A stretch of DNA of 51,450 nt from Izhakiella australiensis (GTDB taxonomy: Bacteria; Pseudomonadota; Gammaproteobacteria; Enterobacterales; Enterobacteriaceae), in NCBI RefSeq assembly GCF_002006995.1, contig NZ_MRUL01000024.1:1-51450 (forward strand), read 5' to 3'. The first letter of the stretch is position 1. Every line of letters begins with the position of its first letter. This document shows, in pieces, positions 16,174-24,808 of the stretch. The translations under genes and the position numbers were made by a program. The notes beneath the pieces were generated by a model that was given only the letters and a program-made list of their open reading frames with translations, was not told where the DNA came from and ran no database searches.

Positions 16174-16201
16174 AGTACAACTAAAAAAAGTTGTACTACA
16201 A
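16174..16201. promoter_or_regulatory. DgoR-type operator and inverted repeat upstream of the regulator
   Basis: AGTACAACT and AGTTGTACT form a perfect 9-bp inverted repeat around AAAAAA. Overlapping its right arm is TTGTACTACAA (16191-16201), an 11-bp palindrome. TTGTA-N-TACAA is the pattern I recall for the E. coli DgoR operator and fits the FCD branch of GntR regulators. Another TACAA half-site lies just upstream. It sits about 100 bp before the regulator gene. Confidence 0.6.
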
Positions 16202-16296
16202 TAAGCCCTCATTTAGCTACAACCAGCTACACACAACGTTTACACCGTGCTTGTCATGCAGGGCGGGTGCCCCGGAGTCGACCGGAGAGAGATGAA

Positions 16297-16986
16297 ATGA
16301 TTCTGAATAAAGCCGATCGCATTGTTGTTTCATTGGGTACGCAGATTGCTCATGGCAAGTACTTGCCGGGCCAGTCTTTGCCATCGGAGGCAGAGTTGTG
16401 TGAAGAGTTCGAAACCTCACGTAATATCATTCGCGAAGTTTTCCGCTCGTTAGCAGCGAAAAGACTGATTGAGATTAAACGTCATTGCGGAGCGTTTGTC
16501 ACAGCGAAAGAGCAGTGGAATTACCTGGATTCCGATGTTCTTCAGTGGGTGCTGGAAAATGATAGAGATCCACATTTAATTAATGCAATGAATGAAGTTC
16601 GTAACCTTGTTGAGCCGGTAATCGCCAGATGGGCGGCAGAACGGGCTTCTTCAACAGACCTGGCACGCATCGAAGCAGCTTTGGATGATATGATAGCCAA
16701 TAATCAAAATCGTGAAGCCTTTAACGAAGCAGATATACGTTATCATGAGGCTATTCTGGAGTCTGCGCATAATCTGGTTTTACAACAACTCAGCGTGGCA
16801 ATCAGTTCATTGCAGCGGGCTATATTTGAACGCACCTGGATGGGTGATGAAGCTAATATGCCAAAAACGCTTATTGAGCATAAAAATTTATTTGAAGCCA
16901 TCAGGCATCAGGATCCTCATGCGGCAGAGCTCGCAGCACTGAATATGATTGCAAGCTCAACTCAACGGTTGAAAAATATTTCATGA
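16297..16986 (+). CDS. dgoR: GntR/FadR-family (FCD) regulator, DgoR-like
   Basis: 229 residues from ATG 16297, chosen because GGAGAGAG lies just upstream; a GTG at 16267 has no such signal. Residues 1-70 form the winged helix (GKYLPGQSLPSEAELCEEFE, then TSRNIIREVFRSLAAKRLIE). The rest is an all-helical FCD ligand domain with the metal/ligand residues in EVRNLVEP, DIRYHEAIL and EHKNLFEAI. DgoR represses the galactonate operon until galactonate binds. Here it heads a locus with dgoD and a DgoT-like transporter and has a matching operator, so that role is well supported. The gene symbol is given on context and similarity. Confidence 0.75.
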   Translation: MILNKADRIVVSLGTQIAHGKYLPGQSLPSEAELCEEFETSRNIIREVFRSLAAKRLIEIKRHCGAFVTAKEQWNYLDSDVLQWVLENDRDPHLINAMNEVRNLVEPVIARWAAERASSTDLARIEAALDDMIANNQNREAFNEADIRYHEAILESAHNLVLQQLSVAISSLQRAIFERTWMGDEANMPKTLIEHKNLFEAIRHQDPHAAELAALNMIASSTQRLKNIS

Positions 16987-17296
16987 AAAACTGCCGTTAA
17001 TCAGATTTAAGAAAATATGTGAAAAATTAATGGAGAAAACGTATTTACTAAAGGTCTTTTTTTAGAGAAATACGTTATGTCATTAATTTGAAAAATTCGG
17101 TCAGGGCTCGCGTCAACGTACTGGAGAACATTCTCCGGTGAAATATTCCGCTGCGGCAGAAGGGATAATGGCGCCTTGAGTTCGATACAATCATTTGCTG
17201 TCGGTACTGATAAACCGGTCGTGCCAGCGGTACCGCACCAGATATTAATCGCGCAATAAGCATAAGCGTTTATTTAAGCATAGTAAGGGACCAGTA
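16987..17296. other. 310-bp gap where dgoK and dgoA would be expected
   Basis: In E. coli the kinase and aldolase genes lie between dgoR and dgoD. Here I see no gene on either strand. A stem of AACGTATTT/AAATACGTT with an inner CTAAA/TTTAG (17038-17076) lies 50 bases after dgoR and may separate its transcript from dgoD. The rest shows no recognisable remnant of dgoK or dgoA. Confidence 0.5.
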
Positions 17297-18445
17297 ATGA
17301 AAATCACTAAACTGACAACGTATCGTCTTCCTCCTCGATGGATGTTTCTGAAGATAGAAACGGATGAAGGGATAACGGGTTGGGGAGAGCCCGTTATTGA
17401 GGGGAAAGCTCGCACGGTGGAAGCTGCTGTTCATGAATTGGGCGACTATCTGATTGGGCAGGACCCTGCGCGAATTAACGATCTTTGGCAGCTCATGTAT
17501 CGGGGCGGTTTCTATCGCGGCGGTGCCATTCTAATGAGTGCGATGGCCGGGATTGATCAGGCACTCTGGGACATTAAAGGTAAAAGTCTGAATGTCCCCG
17601 TATGGCAACTGTTAGGCGGACTGGTACGTGACAATATGAAGGCCTACAGCTGGGTGGGTGGAGACAGGCCGGGCGATATTATTGACGGCATAAACAAGCT
17701 GAAAGCGATTGGTTTCGATACTTTTAAATTAAATGGTTGTGAAGAATTAGGTTTTATTGATAACTCACGTGCGATTGATGCCGCAGTCAATAAGGTTGCT
17801 CAGATTCGCGAAACCTTTGGTAATGAGATTGAGTTTGGTCTTGATTTTCACGGCAGGGTCAGTGCACCCATGGCCGGTATTCTCATTAACGAGCTGGAAC
17901 CTTATCGGCCACTCTTTATTGAAGAGCCCGTGTTAGCGGAACAAGCTGAGTATTATCCCAAGCTGGCGGCTAAAACGCATATTCCAATCGCAGCAGGGGA
18001 AAGAATGTATTCACGTTTTGAGTTTAAACGTGTTTTACAGGCGGGTGGTCTGTCTATTTTACAACCTGACCTGTCCCATGCCGGAGGAATTAGCGAGTGT
18101 CTTAAAATTGCCGGAATGGCAGAGGCCTGTGATGTCTCTCTGGCTCCGCACTGTCCTTTGGGACCGATCGCGCTGGCTGCATGTTTGAATATCGATTTTG
18201 TTTCGTGGAATGCCGTTTTTCAGGAGCAAAGTATGGGTATTCACTATAATCAGGGCGCGGAACTTCTGGATTATATTAAAAACAAAGAAGACTTCACCAT
18301 TCGTAATGGGCGGTTTAACCCCTTAACGAAACCAGGGCTAGGGGTTGAAGTGGATGAAAAGCTGGTAATTGAACGCTCGGCTAATGCACCTGAATGGCGT
18401 AACCCAGTCTGGCGACATAAAGATGGCTCGGTAGCAGAATGGTAA
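17297..18445 (+). CDS. dgoD: D-galactonate dehydratase
   Basis: 382 residues, the same length as E. coli DgoD and nearly collinear with it as I remember that protein. It converts D-galactonate to 2-keto-3-deoxy-D-galactonate in the cytoplasm with Mg2+. It belongs to the mandelate racemase branch of the enolase superfamily: the capping domain includes [20 protein letters not shown], the barrel carries the metal ligands in [14 protein letters not shown] and AAGERM, and the catalytic His is in LAPHCPLGP. The start has AAGGGA upstream. The product must be handled by a kinase and aldolase (DgoK, DgoA) that are not next to it. Confidence 0.9.
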   Translation: MKITKLTTYRLPPRWMFLKIETDEGITGWGEPVIEGKARTVEAAVHELGDYLIGQDPARINDLWQLMYRGGFYRGGAILMSAMAGIDQALWDIKGKSLNVPVWQLLGGLVRDNMKAYSWVGGDRPGDIIDGINKLKAIGFDTFKLNGCEELGFIDNSRAIDAAVNKVAQIRETFGNEIEFGLDFHGRVSAPMAGILINELEPYRPLFIEEPVLAEQAEYYPKLAAKTHIPIAAGERMYSRFEFKRVLQAGGLSILQPDLSHAGGISECLKIAGMAEACDVSLAPHCPLGPIALAACLNIDFVSWNAVFQEQSMGIHYNQGAELLDYIKNKEDFTIRNGRFNPLTKPGLGVEVDEKLVIERSANAPEWRNPVWRHKDGSVAEW

Positions 18446-18653
18446 TTCTCTGTTTGTGACAGGGCAAATGGCGGGTTAATTTCTCAAGCCTTAAATAAAA
18501 TCAACGACTGTGTCGGGGATAAAGCAGTTCTCGAATACATTTTATGTCTTCGAGTAGGTGTCGTATCGATTTTTTTAATGATCACCTTTAACAGAGTTAA
18601 TTGCGGCGCTCATATTACCAGAATGCTGCAATTCACCGCCCGGAGAAAAAATA

Positions 18654-19967
18654 ATGAAAGACAAAGCTAAAAAAGTCAGAGTTGGAGTCGCACTACTCTT
18701 ATTTTTTACCGTAGTGATCAACTATCTTGACCGAAGTTCAATGTCGATTGCTGCTCCTCATATTGTCAGCGATTTAGGATTAAGTAATCTTGAGTTGGGT
18801 CTGTTATTCTCGGCATTTGCATGGACGTATGCGCCATTACAGGTTCCCGGTGGACTGATGGTTGACCGTTTTTCATCCCGCCATCTCTATGCACTGGCGG
18901 TGATGTTATGGTCTGGCGCTGCTGCCCTGCACGGTCTTGCAACAACCATCACCGGCTTATTCTTCCTGAGGTTATTACTGGGTGCCTGTGAGGTACCAGC
19001 ATTCCCGTTAAATAACCGTATTATTACCCGCTGGTTCCCGGAAAAGGAGCGCGCTTCTGTCGTCGGCTTTTATACCTCAGGGCAGTATGTTGGTTTGGCC
19101 TTTCTCACTCCTGTACTGATTATTCTTCAGGAGCAAGTTGGCTGGAGGGGAATGTTTTTAACCATAGGGTTGCTGGGAATTTTATGGGGAATATTCTTTT
19201 ATGCCCGCTATCGTGACCCTCTTGATTCAAAAAATATTTCAAAAGAAGAGCTTGGATATATTAAGGCGGGCGGTGGTGAAATTGAAACTAAAAGCAAAGT
19301 ACGCGAGAAACTAACCTTCAGAAATGCCATGTCTTTATTATCAAATAGAAAACTGGTTGGGCTCTTCATTGGTCAGGCCTGTGTAACGGCAACATCGTGG
19401 TTCTTTTTGACCTGGTTTCCCACCTATCTGGTGAAATATCGTCACCTCGATTTTATTAAAGTGGGCTTTCTTGCTGCCGTTCCTTTCCTTGCCGCCTGGG
19501 CAGGCGTGCTCCTCTCCGGCTTCTTTTCTGACTATCTCATCCGTAAAGGCTGGTCATTGGGCACGGCAAGAAAATTACCGATTGTACTTGGGTTGTTATT
19601 GGCTTCGACCATCGTGGGTGCCAACTATGTTGATAGCCCGACACTGATTGTTGCGTTTTTAACCATAGCGTTCTTTGGCAATGGCATGGCAGCGATTACC
19701 TGGTCACTGGTATCCAGTATCGCCCCCGTGGAACGAATTGGGCTGGTCGGTGGTGTCTTTAACTTATGTGGTACTGCAACCGGTATTCTGGTTCCGTTAG
19801 GGATTGGTGCCGTTATTTCTCAGGATAACTTTGCGCCTGGTCTTATTCTGGTTGGTGCGATGGGGATTATTGGTGCGCTCTCCTTTTTGTTTATCGTCGG
19901 TAAAGTTGAAAAAATTGGTTATGGCCAACCAGAAAGCCGCGCTGAACTTGCAAAGAGCAGAATGTGA
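18654..19967 (+). CDS. MFS transporter of the anion:cation symporter family (DgoT-like)
   Basis: 437 residues with 12 predicted membrane helices. It has the signature INYLDRSSMSIAAPHI in helix 1, DRFSSRHLYAL after helix 2 and the central loop beginning YRDPLDSKNISKEE. Relatives move sugar acids such as galactonate, glucarate and tartrate with protons. It is clearly related to DgoT, sharing the ERASxVGFYTSGQxVGLAFLTP stretch, but the first helix differs enough that the substrate may not be plain galactonate. The sulfatase starts 41 bases after it, so the two should be co-transcribed and the imported compound is probably the sulfatase substrate. A 208-bp gap precedes it and holds no gene. Confidence 0.85.
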   Translation: MKDKAKKVRVGVALLLFFTVVINYLDRSSMSIAAPHIVSDLGLSNLELGLLFSAFAWTYAPLQVPGGLMVDRFSSRHLYALAVMLWSGAAALHGLATTITGLFFLRLLLGACEVPAFPLNNRIITRWFPEKERASVVGFYTSGQYVGLAFLTPVLIILQEQVGWRGMFLTIGLLGILWGIFFYARYRDPLDSKNISKEELGYIKAGGGEIETKSKVREKLTFRNAMSLLSNRKLVGLFIGQACVTATSWFFLTWFPTYLVKYRHLDFIKVGFLAAVPFLAAWAGVLLSGFFSDYLIRKGWSLGTARKLPIVLGLLLASTIVGANYVDSPTLIVAFLTIAFFGNGMAAITWSLVSSIAPVERIGLVGGVFNLCGTATGILVPLGIGAVISQDNFAPGLILVGAMGIIGALSFLFIVGKVEKIGYGQPESRAELAKSRM

Positions 19968-20008
19968 TGCGTACTCACACTTTTATTTTAAATAATTGAG
20001 GAGTAGTC

Positions 20009-21526
20009 ATGAAATTAGTATTTGTATTGTTCGATTCATTGAACCGTCATGCTCTATCGCCCTATAACTCTTCAGCGATACCTACGCCAGCTTTTGAGCG
20101 GCTGGCTAAAAAGTCGGTGACCTTTAATAATCACTACGTCGGCAGTATGCCCTGTATGCCCGCACGCAGAGACATTATGACGGGGCGGCTGAATTTCCTC
20201 CACCGTGCGTGGGGGCCGCTTGAGCCATTTGACAATGCATTCCCTGAAATTTTGCGCAGGAAAAATGTCTATACACATTTAATTACCGACCATTACCACT
20301 ATTTTGAAGATGGCGGTACCGGTTTTCATGGCCGCTATAATTCCTGGGAATTTATTCGAGGGCAGGAGAAAGATAAATGGCGGGGTATTGTCTCACCAGA
20401 TATTGAACGGCTGAAAAAGGAATATCATCCACTGGTCTTTGATGGCAGAACGGATATGAATGCAAATCTGCCCTATGTCCTCTCCCGTGAAGTCATTAAA
20501 CAAGAAGAGGATTTCCCTCTGGTCAAATGCTTTAATTCCGCGTTTGATTTCCTTAAGGCAAATGCCAGTGCTGATAACTGGATGCTCCAACTGGAATGCT
20601 TTGACCCACATGAACCTTTCTTTTCCCCGGAAAAATACAAAGACCGTGCTGCCTCCGATTATGAGGGGCCGGTTCTGGACTGGCTGCCTTATGGGCGAGC
20701 AGACTTATCCGGGCCGGAAAGCCGTGAGCTCAGGGAGAATTACACGGCTTTGGTTAAAATGTGTGATGACTATTTGGGACGCCTTCTGGATTATTTCGAT
20801 GAGAATAATCTTTGGGAAGATACGGCGCTGATCGTTTCAACGGATCATGGTTTATTGTTAGGAGAGCACGAATATTGGGGTAAAAACCGGCCCCCATTTT
20901 ATGATGAGGTCAGCCATATTCCTCTGTTCGTCCATGACCCACGTGCTCAGCAATATGCAGGACAACGGCGTGAGGCACTGACGCAGACAACAGATATTAT
21001 GCCAACTATTCTTGATCTTTTTGACGCCGACATTCCGACGGAAGTGCAGGGGCATTCATTAATCCCGTTGCTCCACAAAGATATCGCGCTCAGGGATGCC
21101 TGCATTTATGGGCAATTTGGTGGGGCGATTAATGTCACAGATGGCCGCTATACCTATTTTCGTTATCAGACGGATAGCAGCGTCACTCTGTATAACTACA
21201 CCCTGATGCCAATGCACATGCGTACCTTCTTTGAACCGATCGAATTGCGTGAGGCCACGCTTCGCGAACCGTTCAATTTCACCATGGAATTGCCCGTTCT
21301 CAAGGTACCCGTTCTCGTACAGGCGAAAGCCAATATGTTGTCACGTTATCCTCTGCTTGAGGCCGACACCGTTCTGTACGATCTCGCAGACGATCCCGAG
21401 CAAAAAAAGGCTCTTCATGATGCCGATACTGAAACCCGGATGGCCGCGCTGATGGTCGCTGAAATGCAGGCCCATGATGCTCCCCCTGAGGCTTTCCGCC
21501 GCATGGGGCTTGGCGAGAACCATTAA
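20009..21526 (+). CDS. Cys-type sulfatase, cytoplasmic
   Basis: 505 residues of the type I sulfatase/alkaline phosphatase superfamily. The signature CMPAR (Cys49 to Arg53, C-x-P-x-R) marks the cysteine that is converted to formylglycine. Metal ligands are visible in VLFDSLN (Asp9), STDHG (Asp279, His280) and the nearby GKNRPP lysine. There is no signal peptide, so it acts in the cytoplasm on an imported compound. GGAG precedes the ATG. The gene lies between the transporter and the enzyme that activates it. A sulfated galactonate or related sugar acid is the obvious candidate substrate from context, but choline-sulfate-type or other small sulfate esters cannot be excluded. Confidence 0.85.
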   Translation: MKLVFVLFDSLNRHALSPYNSSAIPTPAFERLAKKSVTFNNHYVGSMPCMPARRDIMTGRLNFLHRAWGPLEPFDNAFPEILRRKNVYTHLITDHYHYFEDGGTGFHGRYNSWEFIRGQEKDKWRGIVSPDIERLKKEYHPLVFDGRTDMNANLPYVLSREVIKQEEDFPLVKCFNSAFDFLKANASADNWMLQLECFDPHEPFFSPEKYKDRAASDYEGPVLDWLPYGRADLSGPESRELRENYTALVKMCDDYLGRLLDYFDENNLWEDTALIVSTDHGLLLGEHEYWGKNRPPFYDEVSHIPLFVHDPRAQQYAGQRREALTQTTDIMPTILDLFDADIPTEVQGHSLIPLLHKDIALRDACIYGQFGGAINVTDGRYTYFRYQTDSSVTLYNYTLMPMHMRTFFEPIELREATLREPFNFTMELPVLKVPVLVQAKANMLSRYPLLEADTVLYDLADDPEQKKALHDADTETRMAALMVAEMQAHDAPPEAFRRMGLGENH

Positions 21527-21536
21527 GTTCTGTCTG

Positions 21537-21572
21537 TCCCGCCCGGTACCAGATCCTGTTCGCCGGGTGGGA
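21537..21572 (+). other. Hairpin between the sulfatase and its maturase
   Basis: TCCCGCCCGG and CCGGGTGGGA pair over 10 bp with one G-T pair, in the 100-bp gap between the two genes. No T-run follows. It may act as an attenuator or a processing stem that keeps the catalytic maturase at a lower level than the sulfatase. Confidence 0.5.
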
Positions 21573-21626
21573 TTAACGCACTGCCAGCACCGCTGCAGCT
21601 GCAATCAATAAGGAGTCAGACTGCTT

Positions 21627-22916
21627 ATGACGCTGAACGGCTGCCATGTCATGGCCAAACCTTCCAGTTCCGTCTGCAATATTGACTGTCACTACTGTTT
21701 TTATCTGGAAAAAGAGGCGCTGTATCCAGAACGAAAACAGAACTGGCGGATGTCTGAGGAGACACTTGAGCGCTATATCCGCCAGCACATCGAGGCTCAG
21801 GATTCTCAACAGGTACTGTTCGCCTGGCAGGGTGGCGAACCGACAATCATGGGGCTGCCTTTTTTTCGTAATGTGGTCGCACTGTGTGAAAAATACGGGC
21901 AGGGACGGCAGATCCAGCATGCATTACAGACTAACGGCATGCTGATTAATGACGAATGGGCCCGTTTTTTCTCGGAGCACCATTTTTTAATCGGCTTATC
22001 CATTGATGGGCCACAGGCGCTGCATGATACGTACCGGGTGAATCGTGCCGGAGCAGGGACGCACCATAAAGTGATGGCCGCGCTGGCAACGCTGAAAGCA
22101 CATCATGTAGCATTCAACACCCTGACCGTAGTGGGAAAACACAATGCGGCTCATGCATTGGAAGTGTATGAGTTTCTGTTGGCTGCGGGTTCCCGCCATA
22201 TTCAGTTTATTCCCTTAGTTGAACGACTCAGCACTTCCAATGATTCGGTTTTGAACCTGGTATTACCGGGTGAAAGTGCTGCAACGCTGGCTCCCTGGAC
22301 CGTGCCCTCATGGCAATATGGCGAGTTTCTGAATCAGATCTTCGATGTCTGGATACGTCGGGATGTGGGGCGGGTTTCGGTACAGATGTTCGATGTGGCG
22401 CTGGCGGCCTGGACGAACCAGCCTCCCGTGCTCTGCGTACATTCAGAGACCTGTGGTCACGCCTTTGCGCTGGAGTCCAATGGCGATCTGTATAACTGCG
22501 ACCATTTTGTCTACCCGGAACACCTGCTGGGCAATATTCATCAGCAGACTATTCACACGTTAAATCATAGCGAACAGGCGATAGCCTTTGGCGAAGCGAA
22601 AAGGGAGACGCTGACAGCGGACTGCCTGAAATGCGAATACCGTCCGGTTTGCCACGGCGGTTGTCCAAAGCACCGTTTCGCCGTCTCGCCCTCTGGTCAT
22701 CCGGGACATAATTATCTTTGTGCCGGTTATAAGCATTTCTTCAAACATATCACCCCGGAAATGAACCTGCTTGCAGATGTGTTGGCTGCGGGGTACCCGG
22801 CAGAAACCGTCATGTCGGTGTTGCAGCAGAAGAATCAGGTTGGGCTGCCGGTACAGAGAAATGCGCCGTGCCTCTGCGGTAGCGGCAAGAAATTTAAAAA
22901 GTGCTGCGGAGTCTGA
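21627..22916 (+). CDS. Anaerobic sulfatase-maturating radical SAM enzyme with C-terminal SEC-C motif
   Basis: 429 residues. Cys17, Cys21 and Cys24 in VCNIDCHYC bind the [4Fe-4S] cluster that cleaves S-adenosylmethionine. FAWQGGEPT is the GGEP glycine motif of radical SAM proteins. The C-terminal SPASM domain has cysteines in CVHSETCGHAF, LYNCDH and CLKCEYRPVCHGGCPKH for two further clusters. It oxidises the sulfatase cysteine to formylglycine in the cytoplasm without oxygen. The last 22 residues are a separate zinc-binding SEC-C module (PCLCGSGKKFKKCC). It is directly downstream of the Cys-type sulfatase, an expected enzyme-maturase pair. Confidence 0.9.
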   Translation: MTLNGCHVMAKPSSSVCNIDCHYCFYLEKEALYPERKQNWRMSEETLERYIRQHIEAQDSQQVLFAWQGGEPTIMGLPFFRNVVALCEKYGQGRQIQHALQTNGMLINDEWARFFSEHHFLIGLSIDGPQALHDTYRVNRAGAGTHHKVMAALATLKAHHVAFNTLTVVGKHNAAHALEVYEFLLAAGSRHIQFIPLVERLSTSNDSVLNLVLPGESAATLAPWTVPSWQYGEFLNQIFDVWIRRDVGRVSVQMFDVALAAWTNQPPVLCVHSETCGHAFALESNGDLYNCDHFVYPEHLLGNIHQQTIHTLNHSEQAIAFGEAKRETLTADCLKCEYRPVCHGGCPKHRFAVSPSGHPGHNYLCAGYKHFFKHITPEMNLLADVLAAGYPAETVMSVLQQKNQVGLPVQRNAPCLCGSGKKFKKCCGV

Positions 22917-22920
22917 TTAG

Positions 22921-23562
22921 GCGAGCAGTTTAGCTTATCCTTTTTATATTTTTGGCAATAACCGGGAAAAAGCGCTGCCGCAGCCCGAAGAGCTGACCAG
23001 CCTCCCGTTACCAATACTGCGTAACATCGGTAAGGTTTTGTCACCACCAGATGAATCTTTGATGGCAAAGCTGAGTGAACGGAACCGTGGACAGGGAATC
23101 TTCGCACAAGAGCAATGACTTACTTTCCGGGCCGGTTTTATGAGCGATTCGTTCTATAATACTCTTTTCCGTAATCTCGCAGAGATGCTCGGGATCTCAT
23201 CATTATTGCCAAACAATCAGATGGTTAGTGATAAAAATGGATCTTATATGACGGATCGACCAACAGGCAAACCTTTGTCATCAAAAGCTAGTGAAATGAT
23301 GATGTCTGCGGACAAAATAAATCCGCTAGCGGAGAAAACCGGGGTCTGCGTATTGACAGAGATTCGCCAGCGGAGCTACGCGACGACGACTATTTGGTCG
23401 CTGGAAAGCGTTACTGGCATGCTATCAGAAAACCTGAGGTTGTTCCCGCCGCATGACGCGTCGAATAAGGTGATAGGGCGAGTAATTCGAGCGGCCTCAC
23501 AGAAGCAGGCAACGCAACGGGACAGACGCATGGCGTTATTTTATCCGCTGGTAGTCCACTAA
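22921..23562 (+). pseudogene. Decayed coding sequence, family not recognised
   Basis: Three protein-like pieces in different frames suggest one or two broken genes. Between 22921 and 23118 there are 65 codons without an ATG (PLPILRNIGKVLSPPDESLM, ending GQGIFAQEQ). From 23140 to 23562 a 140-codon frame starts MSDSFYNTLFRNLAEMLGI but becomes unprotein-like after about residue 65. In the other frame, near 23340-23450, GLRIDRDSPAELRDDDYL and GKRYWHAIRKPEVVPAA read well. I cannot name a family and do not trust the 140-codon frame as an intact gene. Confidence 0.3.
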
Positions 23563-23638
23563 GGCGCCTGCATCGGCAATCCGGCGCGCAGGCGGCGAAG
23601 CGGCACTTTTTTCCCGCTCACATCGATGCCAGTTACCC

Positions 23639-24085
23639 TTATATTTTAACGTTATAGCGGACAAAATCGTCCAGCGTCGCCAGCTTGTCATACAGCTTAC
23701 GGGCCGGGTTATTTTCGCGTGTCACCCAGTAGACGCTGGAGCACGACTTTTGCCGGGCCTCAGCGCAAATAGCTTCTATCAGCGCTCTTCCTGCGCCAAT
23801 ACCACGGGCGTCCTGCTGAACATACAGATCCTCAAGGTAACATAGTGGCTGCGTTGACCAGGTTCCTTCATGCAGCACGCACATCGCGAAACCAATAATG
23901 CCGCGCTCTGTTTCGGCAAGCCGGCACAGTATGTTCGAATCGGCAGAAAGCGCTCTGCGCCATGTTGTTGAGGTAACATTTTCGTCTAAGTCGTTTTGAT
24001 AAAACCCCAGATAACCCTGCCAGAGCGTTAACCATGCCGGGTAATCCTGCGCTTGCGCATGTCTTATGTTAATCATCATCATCAT
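23639..24085 (-). CDS. GNAT-family N-acetyltransferase
   Basis: Up to 148 residues; four ATGs in a row open the frame, and spacing from AAGGA favours the second or third (24082 or 24079). The acetyl-CoA binding loop is in LYVQQDARGIGAGRALIEAI, and the C-terminal WVTRENNPARKLYDKL is the usual GNAT end with the catalytic tyrosine. N-terminal IRHAQAQDYPAWLTLWQGYL fits small-molecule acetyltransferases. Substrate unknown. It appears alone, on the strand opposite the upstream operon. Confidence 0.8.
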   Translation of the reverse strand: MMMMINIRHAQAQDYPAWLTLWQGYLGFYQNDLDENVTSTTWRRALSADSNILCRLAETERGIIGFAMCVLHEGTWSTQPLCYLEDLYVQQDARGIGAGRALIEAICAEARQKSCSSVYWVTRENNPARKLYDKLATLDDFVRYNVKI

Positions 24086-24298
24086 TATTCCTTCACTGTC
24101 CGCTAGCGTGATGATAACAAAAAGTACATCCGGGCAATGTCTGCAACTGAACGGATCGCCTGAAATAGTGGCGCCGGTTGCGGCAAGGTTTAACTAGCCG
24201 CCGGGAAAGGGCAATGACAATGCCGGGTTTGCCTTTACGGCTGGTTTTATCAGTAGCGGGACGGCAGAAATTACCCTGCCAACAGCAACAGGCACGGA

Positions 24299-24808
24299 TT
24301 ATTCTGGCTGCTGGCGCCTGACCATTACCAAATCGCGGTGAATATCGTCACCGCAGCGGAAAGTCGTTTCGCCAACCTCCTGAAAGCCATTGCGCTGATA
24401 AAAGCGTATTGCGCGCCGGTTCTGGTCGTTAACGGTCAGCCTGATTGGGCCCGGCGCTGTAGACAGGGTTTCCGTCAGCAGATATTGCGCCGCGCCGCTT
24501 CCGTGATAGGCCGCTGCAACGTAGCAGCGGGTCAGCTCCGGTATGCTATCGGCCTGGGCGATGCCTAAATCTTCAGCGGCGTGATTGACCAGGCTAAAGC
24601 CCGCCACGCGGCCCGAGGTTTCCACCACCAGGATCCGCTGGCGGTGGGTGTTCAGCGCGAGATAAAAGCAGTCCGGCGTCAGGTTGCCCTGGATGTAATG
24701 TTCCAGTTCCTGAGGTGGCGTATCGGCGGGGCAGGCCAAATGAAAGGTGTCGATAGCGATTTTACTGATGGTTTCACAGTCTTCTGACGTTGCTGCACGC
24801 ACTTTCAT
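24299..24808 (-). CDS. GNAT-family N-acetyltransferase
   Basis: 169 residues with GGAG eight bases before the ATG. It has the GNAT pattern: MKVRAATSEDCETISKIAI at the start, ILVVETSGRVAGFSLVNH in strands 2-4, the CoA loop in CYVAAAYHGSGAAQYLL, and RLTVNDQNRRAIRFYQRNGF at the end. The loop is YHGSGA rather than the usual RG.G.G, a mild deviation. It is on the same strand as the other acetyltransferase but 213 bp away and not similar enough to be a recent duplicate. The gap between them contains no supported gene. Substrate unknown. Confidence 0.8.
   Translation of the reverse strand: MKVRAATSEDCETISKIAIDTFHLACPADTPPQELEHYIQGNLTPDCFYLALNTHRQRILVVETSGRVAGFSLVNHAAEDLGIAQADSIPELTRCYVAAAYHGSGAAQYLLTETLSTAPGPIRLTVNDQNRRAIRFYQRNGFQEVGETTFRCGDDIHRDLVMVRRQQPE

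Noticed and set aside
23140..23562. A 140-codon plus-strand frame as an intact gene
   Set aside because: The second half reads unnaturally, while another frame over the same DNA reads better, so I treat it as decay.
24190..24298. A short plus-strand frame reading like a beta-rich surface protein end
   Set aside because: It has a stop just upstream, no start, and no recognisable family.
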